Positions 17,188-26,600 of a stretch of 62,246 bases of DNA are shown piece after piece (within the stretch, counting starts at the first letter, position 1; each line of letters starts with the position of its first letter). Location: assembly GCA_964393465.1 (NCBI GenBank), contig CAYMTT010000001.1, positions 1 through 62,246 on the forward strand, written 5' to 3'. The stretch is from CAYMTT01 sp964393465 (lineage in GTDB: Bacteria; Patescibacteriota; Minisyncoccia; Minisyncoccales; MHMH01). A model generated the notes under the pieces. It was not told where the DNA came from. It saw nothing but the letters and a program-made list of their open reading frames with translations, and did no database searches. The translations under genes were made by a program, and so were the position numbers.

Positions 17188-18213
17188 TTACAGGACGACC
17201 GCTTTTTCTTCTTTGCGCTTCTTGAGGAAATCCCTGCCGAATTCGAACAGCAGTCCGGCTATGGGAATTCCCAGAACCGCTCCCATTATTCCCCAAAGCT
17301 TCCCTCCGACTATGACGGCAATCAGAACCAGGGCCGGGGGCAAACCGATGAATCTTTTGGTCAGAACCGGGGTCAAGATATTGCCTTCTATCTGCTGGAT
17401 GATAACGTAAGCTATCAGGAAAAAGAGCCCTTTCATCCAAAAGCTGGCCGCCGCAATGACGGTAATCACCAAACCGGCCATTATGGCCCCGATATAGGGG
17501 ATGAAATTCAAAATTCCGGCAAAAAAAGCGAAAGAAACGGCGTAATCTATTTTCAATACGTAACAGGTCAGATAAGTCGTTAAGGCGATGAACAAGCTGG
17601 CCAGGATCTTGGCTCCGAACCAACCGCTGACCTTTTTCTGGCTTTTCTGCCAGATGTTCAGGACCACGGCTTCATATTTTTTCGGAGTAAGAAGCATCAT
17701 CCCGCGCTCTGCCCCCCTTTCTTCGAAAGACAGGAAAAGGGCTATGGAAAAAATGGTAATGGTGGAAAAAACGCCTCCGAAAATGGCTCCCATGGCAGTA
17801 AATATGTTGGCCGAGGCCTTGTTAAGCTCCTGCTCGATCGTTTCGGAAAACTTGTCGAAATTCTCAAAAGCTTCTATTCCCAGCCCCTGCAAGGGGGGAG
17901 ATATTTTTTCGAAGTATTCGGAAAAAGAAAGCGAAAACTGCTGGATTTCTGCCACAAAGACAGGAGCTACCAGATATACGGATCCTCCCAGTATTCCGAA
18001 AATCAAGGTGTATATCAAAACTACGGCCAAAGAACGGGGCATAAACTTTTTTAAAAACTCGATGGCCGGATTGAAAAGCACGGAAATTATCAAAGCGAAG
18101 ATTATCCAGATTAAAATATCTTTTATCAGATAGAAGAAATAAAAGGCCAGACCGGTAATGGCGATCTTCAAAATGGTCGCCCAGGAAATGTCCAATAATT
18201 TGTTTTCGCTCAT
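17188..18213 (-). CDS. AI-2E family (TqsA/PerM-like) membrane transporter
   Basis: 341 residues with about seven membrane segments: three near the N-terminus (14-80), an amphipathic stretch holding the PPLQGLG region, then four or five after 145, including the IPYIGAIMAGLV motif near 237-248 and GNILTPVLTKRFIGLPP. This is the PF01594 architecture. Members export AI-2 or other small solutes or act as Na/H antiporters; the substrate cannot be told. The ATGA overlap with the M16 peptidase gene upstream suggests one operon. Confidence 0.88.
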   Translation of the reverse strand: MSENKLLDISWATILKIAITGLAFYFFYLIKDILIWIIFALIISVLFNPAIEFLKKFMPRSLAVVLIYTLIFGILGGSVYLVAPVFVAEIQQFSLSFSEYFEKISPPLQGLGIEAFENFDKFSETIEQELNKASANIFTAMGAIFGGVFSTITIFSIALFLSFEERGAERGMMLLTPKKYEAVVLNIWQKSQKKVSGWFGAKILASLFIALTTYLTCYVLKIDYAVSFAFFAGILNFIPYIGAIMAGLVITVIAAASFWMKGLFFLIAYVIIQQIEGNILTPVLTKRFIGLPPALVLIAVIVGGKLWGIMGAVLGIPIAGLLFEFGRDFLKKRKEEKAVVL

Positions 18214-19472
18214 TTTTTTAAAATATTAATGAATTTATTTTTATCCTTGAAAGGGCCCAGCAAGGCCAGGTTTAGTTTGGCGGGCTTGAAAATTTCCCGA
18301 GAAGCTTCAATAACGTCTTCCGAAGAAACTTTGTCTATTTTTTTGTAGACCTCTTCGGGAGTCAAAATCCTTTTTTCCAGAATCTCCTGGCTGCCGTAAA
18401 AAGAAGCCAAAGCGTCGGAAGACTCCAAAAGCAGGGCCATTTTCCCTTTCATGTATTCTTTGGCTTTTTTCAGCTCCTTGGAAGAAATTTCGGTTTTAGC
18501 CAATTTACGGTATTCTCTTAAAATGACAGAAACCGCTTTTTCCGCGTTTTTGTTATCCACTCCGGCCTGGGTCATCAAATAACCGGTGTCCGGATTGGAA
18601 TCGCAGGAAGTCTTGATATAGTATGCCAAGCCCAGTTTTTCCCTCACTTCCATAAAAAGACGGGAGCTCATCATGCCTCCGAGAATCACGGCCAAGATTT
18701 CCTGAGAGTATCTTTTCGGGTGGAAAAGATTGTATCCCCTAGCTCCCAGGCAGAGATGGGTTTGGTCGGTCCGGCGAAAATGAAGAAGGCATTCCGGCTT
18801 TGATTGTTTTTCTACCACTTCCGGTTTTGAAAAAGGATCGTCGGCGCTTATCCCCGAAAAATATTTTTTGACTTTATCTGCCACCGAATTTTCAATACTG
18901 CCCGAAACGCAAACTATGGTGTTAGAAGCCGTATATTGCCTTTTCATGTAAGAGAAAAGTTCTTTTCTTCCCATTTTTTGCACAGTTTCTTTAGTTCCGG
19001 CAATGTCCCAGCCGGCCGGCTGATCCCCATATAAAAGCCTGTTCCAGAGAATTTCGACATAGGCCATTGGATGGTCGCGCCTCATGTTTATCTCTTCCAG
19101 AATCACCCCTTTCTCCTTTTTTATCTCCGTGGAAGGCAAAAGGCTATTCAGAAAAATGTCGGAAACCCAGTCCAAGGCCAGATCTATTTTGGCGGCCCTC
19201 ACTTTGGCATAATATCCCGTATATTCCTCCCCGGTGAAAGCGTTGTAAATTCCCCCGATCTTGTCCAAGGTTTCGGCTATCTCCAGCTTGTCCGGCCTCT
19301 TTTTCGTTCCTTTGAAAAACATGTGCTCGAGAAAATGGGAAACTCCGGAGATCTCCCTGGTTTCGTATTTGGAACCGGTTCCCACCAAAACCAAAACCGT
19401 CACCGCCCGGGTCCCTTTCTGAGGGACGGTGATAATCCTCAGTCCGTTTTTCGAAACGGTTTTTTCGTACAT
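18210..19472 (-). CDS. M16 family zinc metallopeptidase, complete active site
   Basis: Processing-peptidase-like protein of 420 residues. The inverted zinc motif HFLEH is at residues 46-50 and the third ligand lies in ILEEIN (Glu127), 77 residues on, as the family expects. The C-terminal half has the RTDQTHLCLGARG and SSRLFMEVREKLGLAYYI motifs that complete the chamber. I start at MYEKTV because a TATAAT box sits 10 bases before it. It could pair with the second M16 gene (27171-28427), whose third ligand is missing. Confidence 0.92.
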   Translation of the reverse strand: MYEKTVSKNGLRIITVPQKGTRAVTVLVLVGTGSKYETREISGVSHFLEHMFFKGTKKRPDKLEIAETLDKIGGIYNAFTGEEYTGYYAKVRAAKIDLALDWVSDIFLNSLLPSTEIKKEKGVILEEINMRRDHPMAYVEILWNRLLYGDQPAGWDIAGTKETVQKMGRKELFSYMKRQYTASNTIVCVSGSIENSVADKVKKYFSGISADDPFSKPEVVEKQSKPECLLHFRRTDQTHLCLGARGYNLFHPKRYSQEILAVILGGMMSSRLFMEVREKLGLAYYIKTSCDSNPDTGYLMTQAGVDNKNAEKAVSVILREYRKLAKTEISSKELKKAKEYMKGKMALLLESSDALASFYGSQEILEKRILTPEEVYKKIDKVSSEDVIEASREIFKPAKLNLALLGPFKDKNKFINILKK

Positions 19473-19482
19473 AGCTTCTTTA

Positions 19483-19488
19483 ATTATA
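19483..19488 (-). promoter_or_regulatory. -10 box of the M16 peptidase gene
   Basis: TATAAT lies 10 bases before the ATG at 19472. A TTTTTA at 19506-19511 is 17 bases upstream. The transcript would begin within about four bases of the start codon. Confidence 0.55.
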
Positions 19489-19506
19489 TCCCATTGCGGA
19501 AACATT

Positions 19507-19531
19507 AAAAAGCCCCGGGAAAAGACGGAGC
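19507..19531 (-). terminator. Probable intrinsic terminator after glyS
   Basis: On the minus strand GCTCCG and CGGGGC pair (one G-T) around an 8-base loop, followed by TTTTTA. It is placed 22 bases past the glyS stop. Confidence 0.6.
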
Positions 19532-19553
19532 GAAAAAAATTAGAAAAGTTTTT

Positions 19554-20867
19554 TTAACAGCCGTCTATTTTTTCTCTTAAAACTCGGGGGGCTTCCGAAA
19601 TTTTCACCCTTTCCTGTTTCATGGTATCCCTGTCTCTCAGGGTGAAATCGTCTTTCTCCAAGCTTTCAAAATCCAAAGTCAGACAGAAAGCCGTTCCTAT
19701 TTCGTCCTGCCTTCGGTAGCGGCGCCCGATGGAGCCGGTTTCGTCGTAGCGGCAGGAAAAACAAGGATTCAAAATGTCGTAAAGCTGCTTGGCTTTTTTG
19801 ATTATTTCCGGCTTGTTTTTGACCAAAGGGAGAACGGCCGCCTTAACTGGAGCCAGTTTTCTGTGAAGGTCGAGCATGACTTCCATTTCCTTGGAAGATT
19901 CGGTGGTTTCGGTCCTGCCTCCCTTGACCTCTTTATAGCTATCGACGAGAAAAGCCAGAAAACCTCTGTCCGCTCCTCCGGAAGTTTCTATGACGTAAGG
20001 GAAATATCCTTCATACTTTAAATCTTTTCCCGAATGTTTGGAGTGGTTGGAAAGGTCCCAGTCTCCCCGGTTGTGAATCCCCTCTATTTCCTTCCATCCG
20101 AAAGGAAACTTGTATTCGATATCCACCGCTCTTTTTGCATAATGGGCAAGTTCTTTTTTGGGCACTTCCTTGAATCTCAAATTCTTCTTTTCCACTCCCA
20201 AATCCAAATACCATTTCATTCTGGCTTCTTTCCAGTATTCGAAAAACTCGTCGGCGTCTTCGGGATGGCAAAACCACTGCATTTCCATCTGCTCGAACTC
20301 CCGGGTCCTGTAAATGAAATTGCCCGGGGTTATTTCGTTCCTGAAAGATTTGCCTATTTGGGCTATGCCGAAAGGCAGCTTCAAACGGGAAGAAGTCATT
20401 ACGTTCTCGAAATTGACGTAAATTCCCTGGCAGGTTTCAGCTCTCAAATAAGTGACCGAAGCTTCATCCTCGACCGGACCTACGAATGTCTTCATCATCA
20501 AGTTGAATTTGCGGGGCTCCCCCAGTTTTCCTCCGCAGTCGGGGCATTCGTCTTTTTCAAGAAAATCCTTCCTGAAGCGGCGGTGGCATTCCCGGCATTC
20601 CACCAGCTCGTCGGTAAATCCGGCCGTCAAATGCCCCGAGGCTTCCCAAATCCTGGGACTCATCAAGATAGCGGAATCCAAACCCACTATATTATCGCGT
20701 TTTCTAACCATTTCCTGCCACCAAACATTCTTAACATTGTTTTTCATTTCCACTCCCAAGGGCCCGAAATCGTATCCCGAGCCGAACCCCCCGTAGATTT
20801 CAGAGGAAGGGAATATGAAACCGCGCCTTTTGCAGAGAGATATTATTTTTTGCATTAAATCTTCCAT
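19554..20867 (-). CDS. glyS: Glycyl-tRNA synthetase, single-chain type
   Basis: Class II synthetase of the dimeric type used by eukaryotes, archaea and some bacteria, not the alpha2-beta2 bacterial form. The 437 residues show motif 1 (GSGYDFGPLGVEMKNNV, about 29-45), a cysteine pair region CRECHRRF and CPDCGGK (90-118), motif 2 RNEITPGNFIYRTREFEQMEMQ split across 190-215, motif 3 TSGGADRGFLAFL near 305, and a C-terminal anticodon domain. It stands between terminators, downstream of the surface-protein gene. Confidence 0.96.
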   Translation of the reverse strand: MEDLMQKIISLCKRRGFIFPSSEIYGGFGSGYDFGPLGVEMKNNVKNVWWQEMVRKRDNIVGLDSAILMSPRIWEASGHLTAGFTDELVECRECHRRFRKDFLEKDECPDCGGKLGEPRKFNLMMKTFVGPVEDEASVTYLRAETCQGIYVNFENVMTSSRLKLPFGIAQIGKSFRNEITPGNFIYRTREFEQMEMQWFCHPEDADEFFEYWKEARMKWYLDLGVEKKNLRFKEVPKKELAHYAKRAVDIEYKFPFGWKEIEGIHNRGDWDLSNHSKHSGKDLKYEGYFPYVIETSGGADRGFLAFLVDSYKEVKGGRTETTESSKEMEVMLDLHRKLAPVKAAVLPLVKNKPEIIKKAKQLYDILNPCFSCRYDETGSIGRRYRRQDEIGTAFCLTLDFESLEKDDFTLRDRDTMKQERVKISEAPRVLREKIDGC

Positions 20868-20876
20868 AAGATTGTT

Positions 20877-22523
20877 TTATTGCACTGTTCCTTCTTCCCG
20901 GCTCACGCTGTCGTCGTCGGGAAGATCGGTTCCCAAGGCCGAATCAGAAGCTTCCACGGTCTGGCCGGTAAATTCGTCTTCTCCGCTGATTTCAACCTCT
21001 CCGACAAGTTCCGCAATTTCGCCTTCCTGGTGTTGGGAAGGATCAAAAGCCACCTGAAAAGACACGTTGGGGCCGGGGCCCGTTACTCCCTTGTCCGCAT
21101 GCAGTCTTTCCAGCCTCCAGACGATTTCCCTGGATTTGGAATCGAAAGTAAGGTTGGCCTCCTCCGGGAAAATCTTGCCCGTCAGGCTCACCCCTTGGCC
21201 CAAAACTGCAGACACTTTCATGTTTTTCACCGAATTGTAGTGGTTTTTGGCCTGCCAGGTCACAGTATAGGTGGTGGTTTTTCCGCTTTCTGGGGGCAAG
21301 GGACCGGTATTCCCGAAAATCTCATCTACGTAATAGCCCTTTTGGACGATTTCCAATTCGGTATTCACTTTGGTGATGAATTCTTCTCTGGCCTGGGAAA
21401 GATAAACCTTGTTCGCCAAAGAATATCCCTCGACGCTCTCTTGCGCATCCCATTCTTCCTTCAAATCTATCCAGAATTCAACCCTGCCTTCTTGCTGGGC
21501 CCCTAAATACTGCAGGTCTCTGGCTCTCCGCCAATCGAAAACCACCGAGTTGTCTCCCTGCTCGAATTCTCCGTAAGGAGCTTTCAGGGATTCAAAATCG
21601 AAAGCTTCCCCTTCCAGCTTGGCCACCAAGAAAAGATTGTTGAAAGCTTCCTCGCCTATGTTTTTGAAAAAGATTTCATAGTGCAGGGTGTCTCCGGGGC
21701 TGGCCACGTACTTGGGGCTTCCGTTTATATGCTGGAAAATGTATATAGAAGGAGTGACGATTCTAACGGCCCTGACAGTCTCTTTCAGCAAAACGAATTC
21801 TCCGTCCCGCCAAATTCCCAGCTGAGCCTTGAAAGTTTTCTGCTCGTTCACTTCTCCCCTGAGCAGGCCGGTTAAATTTATCACCCCGCCTTCGGCCTTA
21901 TTCAAAAGTCCTATCTCCCCTAAAGATTCCGGATTGGATTCTTTTAATTCGAAGTCCTCCGGATAATCCGCTTTTATGCCCAGATCGGAAAGCGGATAGT
22001 CGGCGTTGGAAAAATAGCTGAGAGCGAAGGAAATTTCCTTTCCGGATTCTATCTTGGAAGGCAAATCCATCTCAAGAGTTAAAGGAACGGATTTTATCTG
22101 CACCGAATGGGAAGTGGAAGATTCATAAGTGGCCTTGAGGTTTTTCGGGTGGTAAGCGAGCCAGACGTTGGCTTTCTTTATCTCTCCCTCTTTTCCCAAA
22201 AGCCTGCATTTGAAAGTAAGCGTCTTTTCCTGGCCCGGATAAATGTCTTCCAGAACGAGCTCGGGCATGAGAGTTTCTCCATTTTCGACTATGGAATGTC
22301 CAGGATATTCAAAAAGAAGCCGGGCTTCTTCCAACCTGACGTTTCCGTTGTTTTTGTATTTGACAGTGTATTCCACTTCCTGGCCCAAATCGGCCTCTTG
22401 AGGGCCCAGAATCTCCAATTTTAAGATTTCCTTGGAATAGACGTTTTTCTGGTAGTACCAAAATCCGACCGCTCCGGCGGCCACCGTTAAAATTATCAAA
22501 GATATTATGATTTTTTTTCTCAT
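20877..22523 (-). CDS. Membrane-anchored surface protein with DUF11/Ig-like repeats
   Basis: 548 residues. An N-terminal membrane segment (about 4-22) precedes a large exterior part. I see repeated beta-sandwich units beginning EVEYTVKYKNNGNVRL (about 50), ISFALSYFSNADYPL (165), LHYEIFFKNIGEEAF (285) and TYTVTWQAKNHYNSV (420). These resemble DUF11 or CARDB-type repeats seen in surface and adhesion proteins. The acidic C-terminal tail (DLPDDDSVSREEG) is low complexity. No cysteine pairs or sortase signal. A role in cell-surface structure or host contact is an inference. Confidence 0.8.
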   Translation of the reverse strand: MRKKIIISLIILTVAAGAVGFWYYQKNVYSKEILKLEILGPQEADLGQEVEYTVKYKNNGNVRLEEARLLFEYPGHSIVENGETLMPELVLEDIYPGQEKTLTFKCRLLGKEGEIKKANVWLAYHPKNLKATYESSTSHSVQIKSVPLTLEMDLPSKIESGKEISFALSYFSNADYPLSDLGIKADYPEDFELKESNPESLGEIGLLNKAEGGVINLTGLLRGEVNEQKTFKAQLGIWRDGEFVLLKETVRAVRIVTPSIYIFQHINGSPKYVASPGDTLHYEIFFKNIGEEAFNNLFLVAKLEGEAFDFESLKAPYGEFEQGDNSVVFDWRRARDLQYLGAQQEGRVEFWIDLKEEWDAQESVEGYSLANKVYLSQAREEFITKVNTELEIVQKGYYVDEIFGNTGPLPPESGKTTTYTVTWQAKNHYNSVKNMKVSAVLGQGVSLTGKIFPEEANLTFDSKSREIVWRLERLHADKGVTGPGPNVSFQVAFDPSQHQEGEIAELVGEVEISGEDEFTGQTVEASDSALGTDLPDDDSVSREEGTVQ

Positions 22524-23233
22524 ATGTTTTTATTATAGCATTCCGACAATTTTTTCAACATTTTCATATTGGCAGGATCGAATTTCAATCGAGACAAGGT
22601 CTGGACGTCTTTTTTCAAAATGAGTCTGATTATCTTTACCGCGTCAGCTCCTATCTCCAAAGAATCTTCAGCCTTTCCCGAGCAAGAAGAGCAAAGCACT
22701 CCCCCAGTTTCGAAAGAAAAAAACAATTCTTCCGGAACCGGCTTTTTCTGGCAAAGACAGCAGCTGTAGAGTTCGGGTCTGTAGCCGAGGATCGAAACCA
22801 GATTCCAGAAAAAATAATCGTAAATGAGCCCGGCTTCAAAAATGCGCGAACCGGGCTTTTCCAGCTCGGCCATAACTTCCGACAGCAAGTTCCAGACATG
22901 ATCGTCTTTTTCTTCTCCGGACACGAAATCTTGCAGGGTTTGGCACATCGAAGAAACCGTTTCCAGCTTTTCCAAATCCTTTCTGATATTGGGGAAATTC
23001 TCTATCAAAAGGGCATCGGTAAGGGTTTTGTAGGTTTTCCCCTGGATAAACTCTATTTCCGAAAGATAAAAGAGTTCGGCTCCCGATCGCAGTTTCGACT
23101 TTATCTTCCTGATTGCTTTTCCCAAAACTTCCAATTTGCCGAAGTCTTCGGTATAAACGGTAAAAATATAATCCGATTCGCCTCTTTCTTTTTTTGCCAG
23201 AAAGAATCCTTTGGTCCTGTGATGAGTGGCCAT
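22520..23233 (-). CDS. recO: DNA repair protein RecO
   Basis: Mediator that helps RecA load on SSB-coated DNA and anneals strands. The 237 residues show the OB-fold N-terminus (KGFFLAKKERGESDYIFTVY), the helical centre and a zinc ribbon, CCLC near 157-160 and CSSC near 178-181. The GGVLCSSC motif is typical of RecO. It shares its last bases with the start of the surface-protein gene and abuts the small basic gene at 23233. Confidence 0.9.
   Translation of the reverse strand: MATHHRTKGFFLAKKERGESDYIFTVYTEDFGKLEVLGKAIRKIKSKLRSGAELFYLSEIEFIQGKTYKTLTDALLIENFPNIRKDLEKLETVSSMCQTLQDFVSGEEKDDHVWNLLSEVMAELEKPGSRIFEAGLIYDYFFWNLVSILGYRPELYSCCLCQKKPVPEELFFSFETGGVLCSSCSGKAEDSLEIGADAVKIIRLILKKDVQTLSRLKFDPANMKMLKKLSECYNKNI
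22532..22540 (-). promoter_or_regulatory. Extended -10 box of the surface-protein gene
   Basis: TGCTATAAT on the minus strand lies 8 bases before the ATG at 22523, inside the 3' end of recO. The geometry implies an almost leaderless transcript. Confidence 0.6.
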
Positions 23234-23604
23234 TATATGTTAGCGTTCTTGTTCCAGTGATCCAGTTGGGTTATTTTCTGCTTGAGCTCTTTTTCTTTTT
23301 TAAAATCCCCTTTGCGCTTAGCTTCCCAACGCTCTTTGGTCATTTTTTTTATGGCCTCGTTAAATTTTCTCTGATCCAAACCGTAAGAGCCTCCGGCGTA
23401 TTTTTTCAATTCGTCCATGAAAGCCGCTCTTTCTTTTTTGCCGAGCTTTCTGGCGGTCCCGGGAACTTTGGCAAAAGGAGCCTTTTTCCTGGCATACCAG
23501 TTAAGCTCTTTATAGGTGCGGTATTTTTTTTGGCCGAAAAATCCTCCCGGAGCTTTTTGGGACTGCTGTTTGTTTTTTTTGGGTGGTCCGCCGAAAATTG
23601 ACAT
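23233..23604 (-). CDS. Small basic protein, unknown
   Basis: 123 residues, strongly basic, with a Gly/Pro/Lys/Gln-rich start (MSIFGGPPKKNKQQ) and a helical rest containing KKYRTYKELNWYARKKAPF. No cysteines, signal or membrane segment. The stop overlaps the recO start by one base (TAATG-like), so it is likely co-translated with recO. I do not recognise the family. The charge suggests nucleic-acid binding, which is only a guess. Confidence 0.65.
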   Translation of the reverse strand: MSIFGGPPKKNKQQSQKAPGGFFGQKKYRTYKELNWYARKKAPFAKVPGTARKLGKKERAAFMDELKKYAGGSYGLDQRKFNEAIKKMTKERWEAKRKGDFKKEKELKQKITQLDHWNKNANI

Positions 23605-23631
23605 AACAATTAGATTTATTTTATACGACCT

Positions 23632-26600
23632 TTAATATTTCTTTACTCCCAGCCAGAGCTTTTTCCCGTCGATACTGGTTTCTTTTTCCGAGTCGAAAAC
23701 CCGGCTTTCTTTCGCGCCAGCCTCCAACTCTGTGAGCCTGGCCTCTTTTAAAATGAATTCTTTTTTCCTGGAAAAAACCTCGTCGAGCTCTCCAGAATAG
23801 CGGATCCCTATCCTGTCTTTGGGCTTGTAGCCGGCTTTTTTTCTCATTTCCTGAATGTGCCTTATAATCTCCCTGATGTTTCCCTCTTCTTTCAAAGCAG
23901 GAGTGATGTCGGTGTCCAGCTTCAAGGATTTGCCGAAAGAAACTTTTTTCACGTTGACCTCTTCCTTGATCAGGTCTTCCAGCTCCTTTTGGAGCTTCAA
24001 GGGAACCTGCAATTCTGCCAAAGGCTGGCGTATTTTTATGCCGGCGTTCGATCTCTCTTTGAGGGCTTCTGTCACCGTCTGGCGGACTTTTTCCATCTGC
24101 CTTTCCAGCTTTTCGTCTATAAGTTTTTTGTCGGCCCGGGGCCAGTCGTCCAGATGAACGCTTTTGAATTTGCCTTGGTAAATATGGTCGCTCAAAAAGG
24201 GAATAAAAGGAGCGGTAAGCCTGCTCAAGACGTGAAGGACGAAACTCAAAGTCTGGGAAGATTCCCTAAGCTCTTTCTTGGATTCGGGTTTCTGGAATCT
24301 TTTTCTGGACCTTCTGATATACCACAAGGAAAGGTCGTTGACGACGAAATTCTCTATGGCTCTGGCCGCCGAAGTAATGCCGTAAGATTCAAATTGCGAG
24401 GTCGCCTGCAGAACCAGGCCGTTCAGTTTGGAAATTATCCATTTATCCAAAAGGTCGGAGCTTCCGGAAAATTTCGGCCCGATGCCTTTCGGAGCATAAG
24501 TTCTCAGAAAAACCCAGCTGTTCCAGTAGGTGAGAATGAATTTTTTCAGGGCTTGATCCACGTCCTTTTCCGAAAAGAGTTTGGAATCTCCGGGCCGGTT
24601 GATGGTAAAAAAGCACCATCTTACGGCGTCCACTCCGTATTTTTCGATTATCTGCCGAGGATCGATCACGTTGCCTTTGGACTTTGACATCTTCTCCCCT
24701 TTTTCATCCAGAATATGGCCAACGGAAATGACGTTTTTGAAAGCCGGGCCCTTGCCCAGCAGGCCGGAAATGGCGTGCAGGGTGTAAAACCAGCCTCTGG
24801 TCTGATCTACGGCTTCGCAGATGTAATTTGCCGGAAAGAGTATTTTTTTGTCGAAAGGGTAATGGTACTGGGCAAAGGGCATGGAGCCGGAATCAAACCA
24901 GCAGTCTATAACGTCCGGGACCCGCTCAGTATTGCCGCCGCATTCCGGACATCGGAATTTAACCTTGTCTATGTAAGGGCGGTGGAAATCGACTTTTCCC
25001 TGGCCGTCCAAAGGAATCTTTTTGTATTCCAGCTTTCTCCACTCCCCGGTCTGGATGCTTTTTTTGAGGATTTTTTTTCTGAGCAGCTCTTTGTCGCTCC
25101 AGCCTTTAAAAACCCCTTCCAAAAGCCAGAGAGGATCGCCGTGGCTTATAATCAAAATGTTCTTTTTGCGATGCTTTTTGTCTATTTCCTCCAGGTAATC
25201 GAACATTCTTTTCCTGACCCCGCCCCAGTTCTCTCCCCCTTTGGGAGGCCTGGCGTAAAAGCTTTCTTCTGCCAAGGGAAAATCTTTATAGAATTTTTCC
25301 TTTTTATCCCCGTGATAAACTCCGAGATTGAAATCCCTGAGCCTTTTATCGAAAACGACTTCCTTCACTCCCAGTTTTTTTGAAACTATGCCGGCCGTCT
25401 GCTTGGTCCTGAAAATATCCGAAGAGTAAATGAGGTCTATTTTTTTGTTCTTGAGTTCTTTTGCCGACTTTTCAACCTGTTTTATCCCTTTTTCGGTAAG
25501 CTTGACGGGCTTTTTCTCCGGCCAAGGATAAGTGAAATCGGCCTTTTTTAATTGGTATGCGGTCTGGCCGTGCCTCAAAACGTAGTAATTATTGTCGGAA
25601 AACTTTTGGGAAATTAAATCTTTCAAAGAACCGATGACTTCCGTTTTTTTGCATTTTCCGCACTGCCAAACGGGCAAAGGGGTACCCCAGTATCTTTCCC
25701 TGGAAAAAGCCCAGTCTTTCAGATCCCTCAGCCATTCTCCGAATCTTCCTTCTTTCAAATGGGAAGGCACCCAGTTTATCTTTCTATTGTTTGCAATGAG
25801 GTCTTTTTTAACCTTCTGCATGTTTATAAACCAGCTTTCCTTGGCGTAATAAAGAAGGGCCGATTTGCAGCGCCAGCAAAAAGGATAATCGTGCTCGTAA
25901 AGCTCCTGGGCGAACAGAGTGCCTCTTTTTTTCAGCAGCTGCAGGATCAGACTTTCTGTCGAGGCGTCCTTGACGTAAAGTCCTTCCAGGTCCGGAAGGC
26001 CTTTGATGAATCTGCCGGATTGATCGACCGTATGAAAAGTCGGAAGGCCAACCTTTTTTCCCAGATCGTAGTCCTCTTCTCCGTACATAACGGCGGTGTG
26101 CACCACGCCCGTGCCTTCTTCCTCTTTGACAAAATCTGCCGGATACACCTTGTATGATTTTTCGGTTTTCAATTGTGGAACGTCAAAAAGAGGCTCGTAT
26201 TCTTTCCCCAAAAGAGAAGAACCCTTGAAAGTCTCCACTTGGGAAAATTGCGAACCCGAAAACTTTTCTTCGTATTCTTTGGGAAAGATGTGTTTTGAAA
26301 GAAGGTTTTGGAAAGCTCCCTTTGCCATTACTATTTTCTTTTTTTCGTCTTGAGGATCGGGAAAAATTCCGTATTCCAGTTCGGGATTGACAGCCAGGGC
26401 CACATTGCCCGGCAGCGTCCAGGGAGTGGTAGTCCAGGAAATAATGGAAACGTCTTTCCACTGGGTATCCCTAGAAACGATCTTGAATCTCAGGTAAACC
26501 GAATTTTCCTTCACTTTTTCATAGCCCAGAGCCACTTCATGAGAAGACAAAGAAGTGCCGCACCTGGGGCAGTAAGGAACCACCTTATACCCTTTGTATA

